From positions 1 through 15,341 of the forward strand of contig WJKD01000970.1 in assembly GCA_014729315.1 (NCBI GenBank): a DNA stretch of 15,341 nt, written 5' to 3'. The stretch's first letter is position 1; every line of letters begins with the position of its first letter. The position numbers and the translations under genes are program-made. The notes below the pieces were generated by a model that ran no database searches, was not told where the DNA came from, and saw only the letters and a list, made by a program, of their open reading frames with translations. The DNA comes from Promethearchaeota archaeon. Its GTDB lineage: Archaea > Asgardarchaeota > Lokiarchaeia > Sigynarchaeales > SOKP01. Positions 15,269 to 15,341 of the stretch are shown piece by piece.

Positions 15269-15341
15269 ATGAAAGCTATTGAATTGTCAGCTACATGGGA
15301 TCCTAAAGCTGAATATAAACTTGGATCGAAAGATATTGAAG
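15269..15341 (+). CDS. Zinc-type alcohol dehydrogenase, scyllo-inosose dehydrogenase-like (partial, runs off edge)
   Basis: Only the first 24 codons are visible. The peptide MKAIELSATWDPKAEYKLGS followed by KDIE matches the N-terminal pattern of a subgroup of medium-chain zinc dehydrogenases (WDPxPxxKLGxKDIEG) that, from memory, includes Thermotoga maritima TM0412, the scyllo-inosose 3-dehydrogenase IolM. That enzyme oxidises the keto-inositol made by IolG. The zinc and NAD sites lie beyond the window, so the family call rests on this short signature plus the neighbouring iolG and transporter genes. A good Shine-Dalgarno precedes the ATG. It could instead be another sorbitol/threonine-dehydrogenase-like enzyme. 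Confidence 0.6.
   Translation, partial: MKAIELSATWDPKAEYKLGSKDIE

Noticed and set aside
1..15341. tRNA, rRNA, CRISPR arrays, insertion-sequence ends and attachment sites
   Set aside because: By eye I saw no cloverleaf, rRNA-like GC-rich block, regular direct repeats or terminal inverted repeats. Small RNAs cannot be excluded without a covariance-model search.

Overview
The window is very AT-rich, about 15.3 kb, and most likely archaeal. Several promoters look like archaeal TATA boxes, genes tend to be followed by plain T-tracts instead of GC hairpins, and three large secreted proteins end in an acidic linker, an IPG[Y/F]-type motif, one membrane helix and a short basic tail. This style of surface protein (NosD-like beta-helix or PPC repeats with such a tail) is typical of Asgard (Lokiarchaeia-like) genomes as I know them. 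I see no eukaryotic-signature protein here, so Asgard is an inference and not proven.

Layout. Bases 1-3746: the tail of an unknown gene, then two tandem paralogous NosD-like right-handed beta-helix surface proteins. The first has lost its 5' end (no signal peptide); the second is intact and carries two copies of the module. Bases 4032-4613: a small polytopic membrane protein whose N-terminus seems cut off. Bases 4785-6625: a two-gene operon of divergent MscS-type mechanosensitive channel subunits. Bases 6810-7979: a uroporphyrinogen-decarboxylase-superfamily protein. Bases 7980-8474: a gap that holds what looks like a decayed minus-strand gene and the promoter of the next gene. Bases 8475-11831: a 1118-residue surface protein with six PPC-type repeats, a jelly-roll (MAM-like) domain, an unknown C-terminal domain and the same kind of anchor. 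Bases 11998-12528 (minus): a small hypothetical protein with one calcium-loop-like motif.

Bases 12715-15341 form the most coherent metabolic unit: a Gfo/Idh/MocA dehydrogenase with the motif set of inositol 2-dehydrogenase (minus), a divergently transcribed MFS transporter, and the first 24 codons of a zinc-type alcohol dehydrogenase whose N-terminus resembles the Thermotoga scyllo-inosose dehydrogenase (IolM). Together they suggest uptake and oxidation of inositol by a Thermotoga-type route. The key test is the sequence just beyond the right edge.

The left half is rich in gene remnants (a truncated beta-helix gene, a truncated membrane protein, a decayed minus-strand gene), which points to an accessory, rearranging region.
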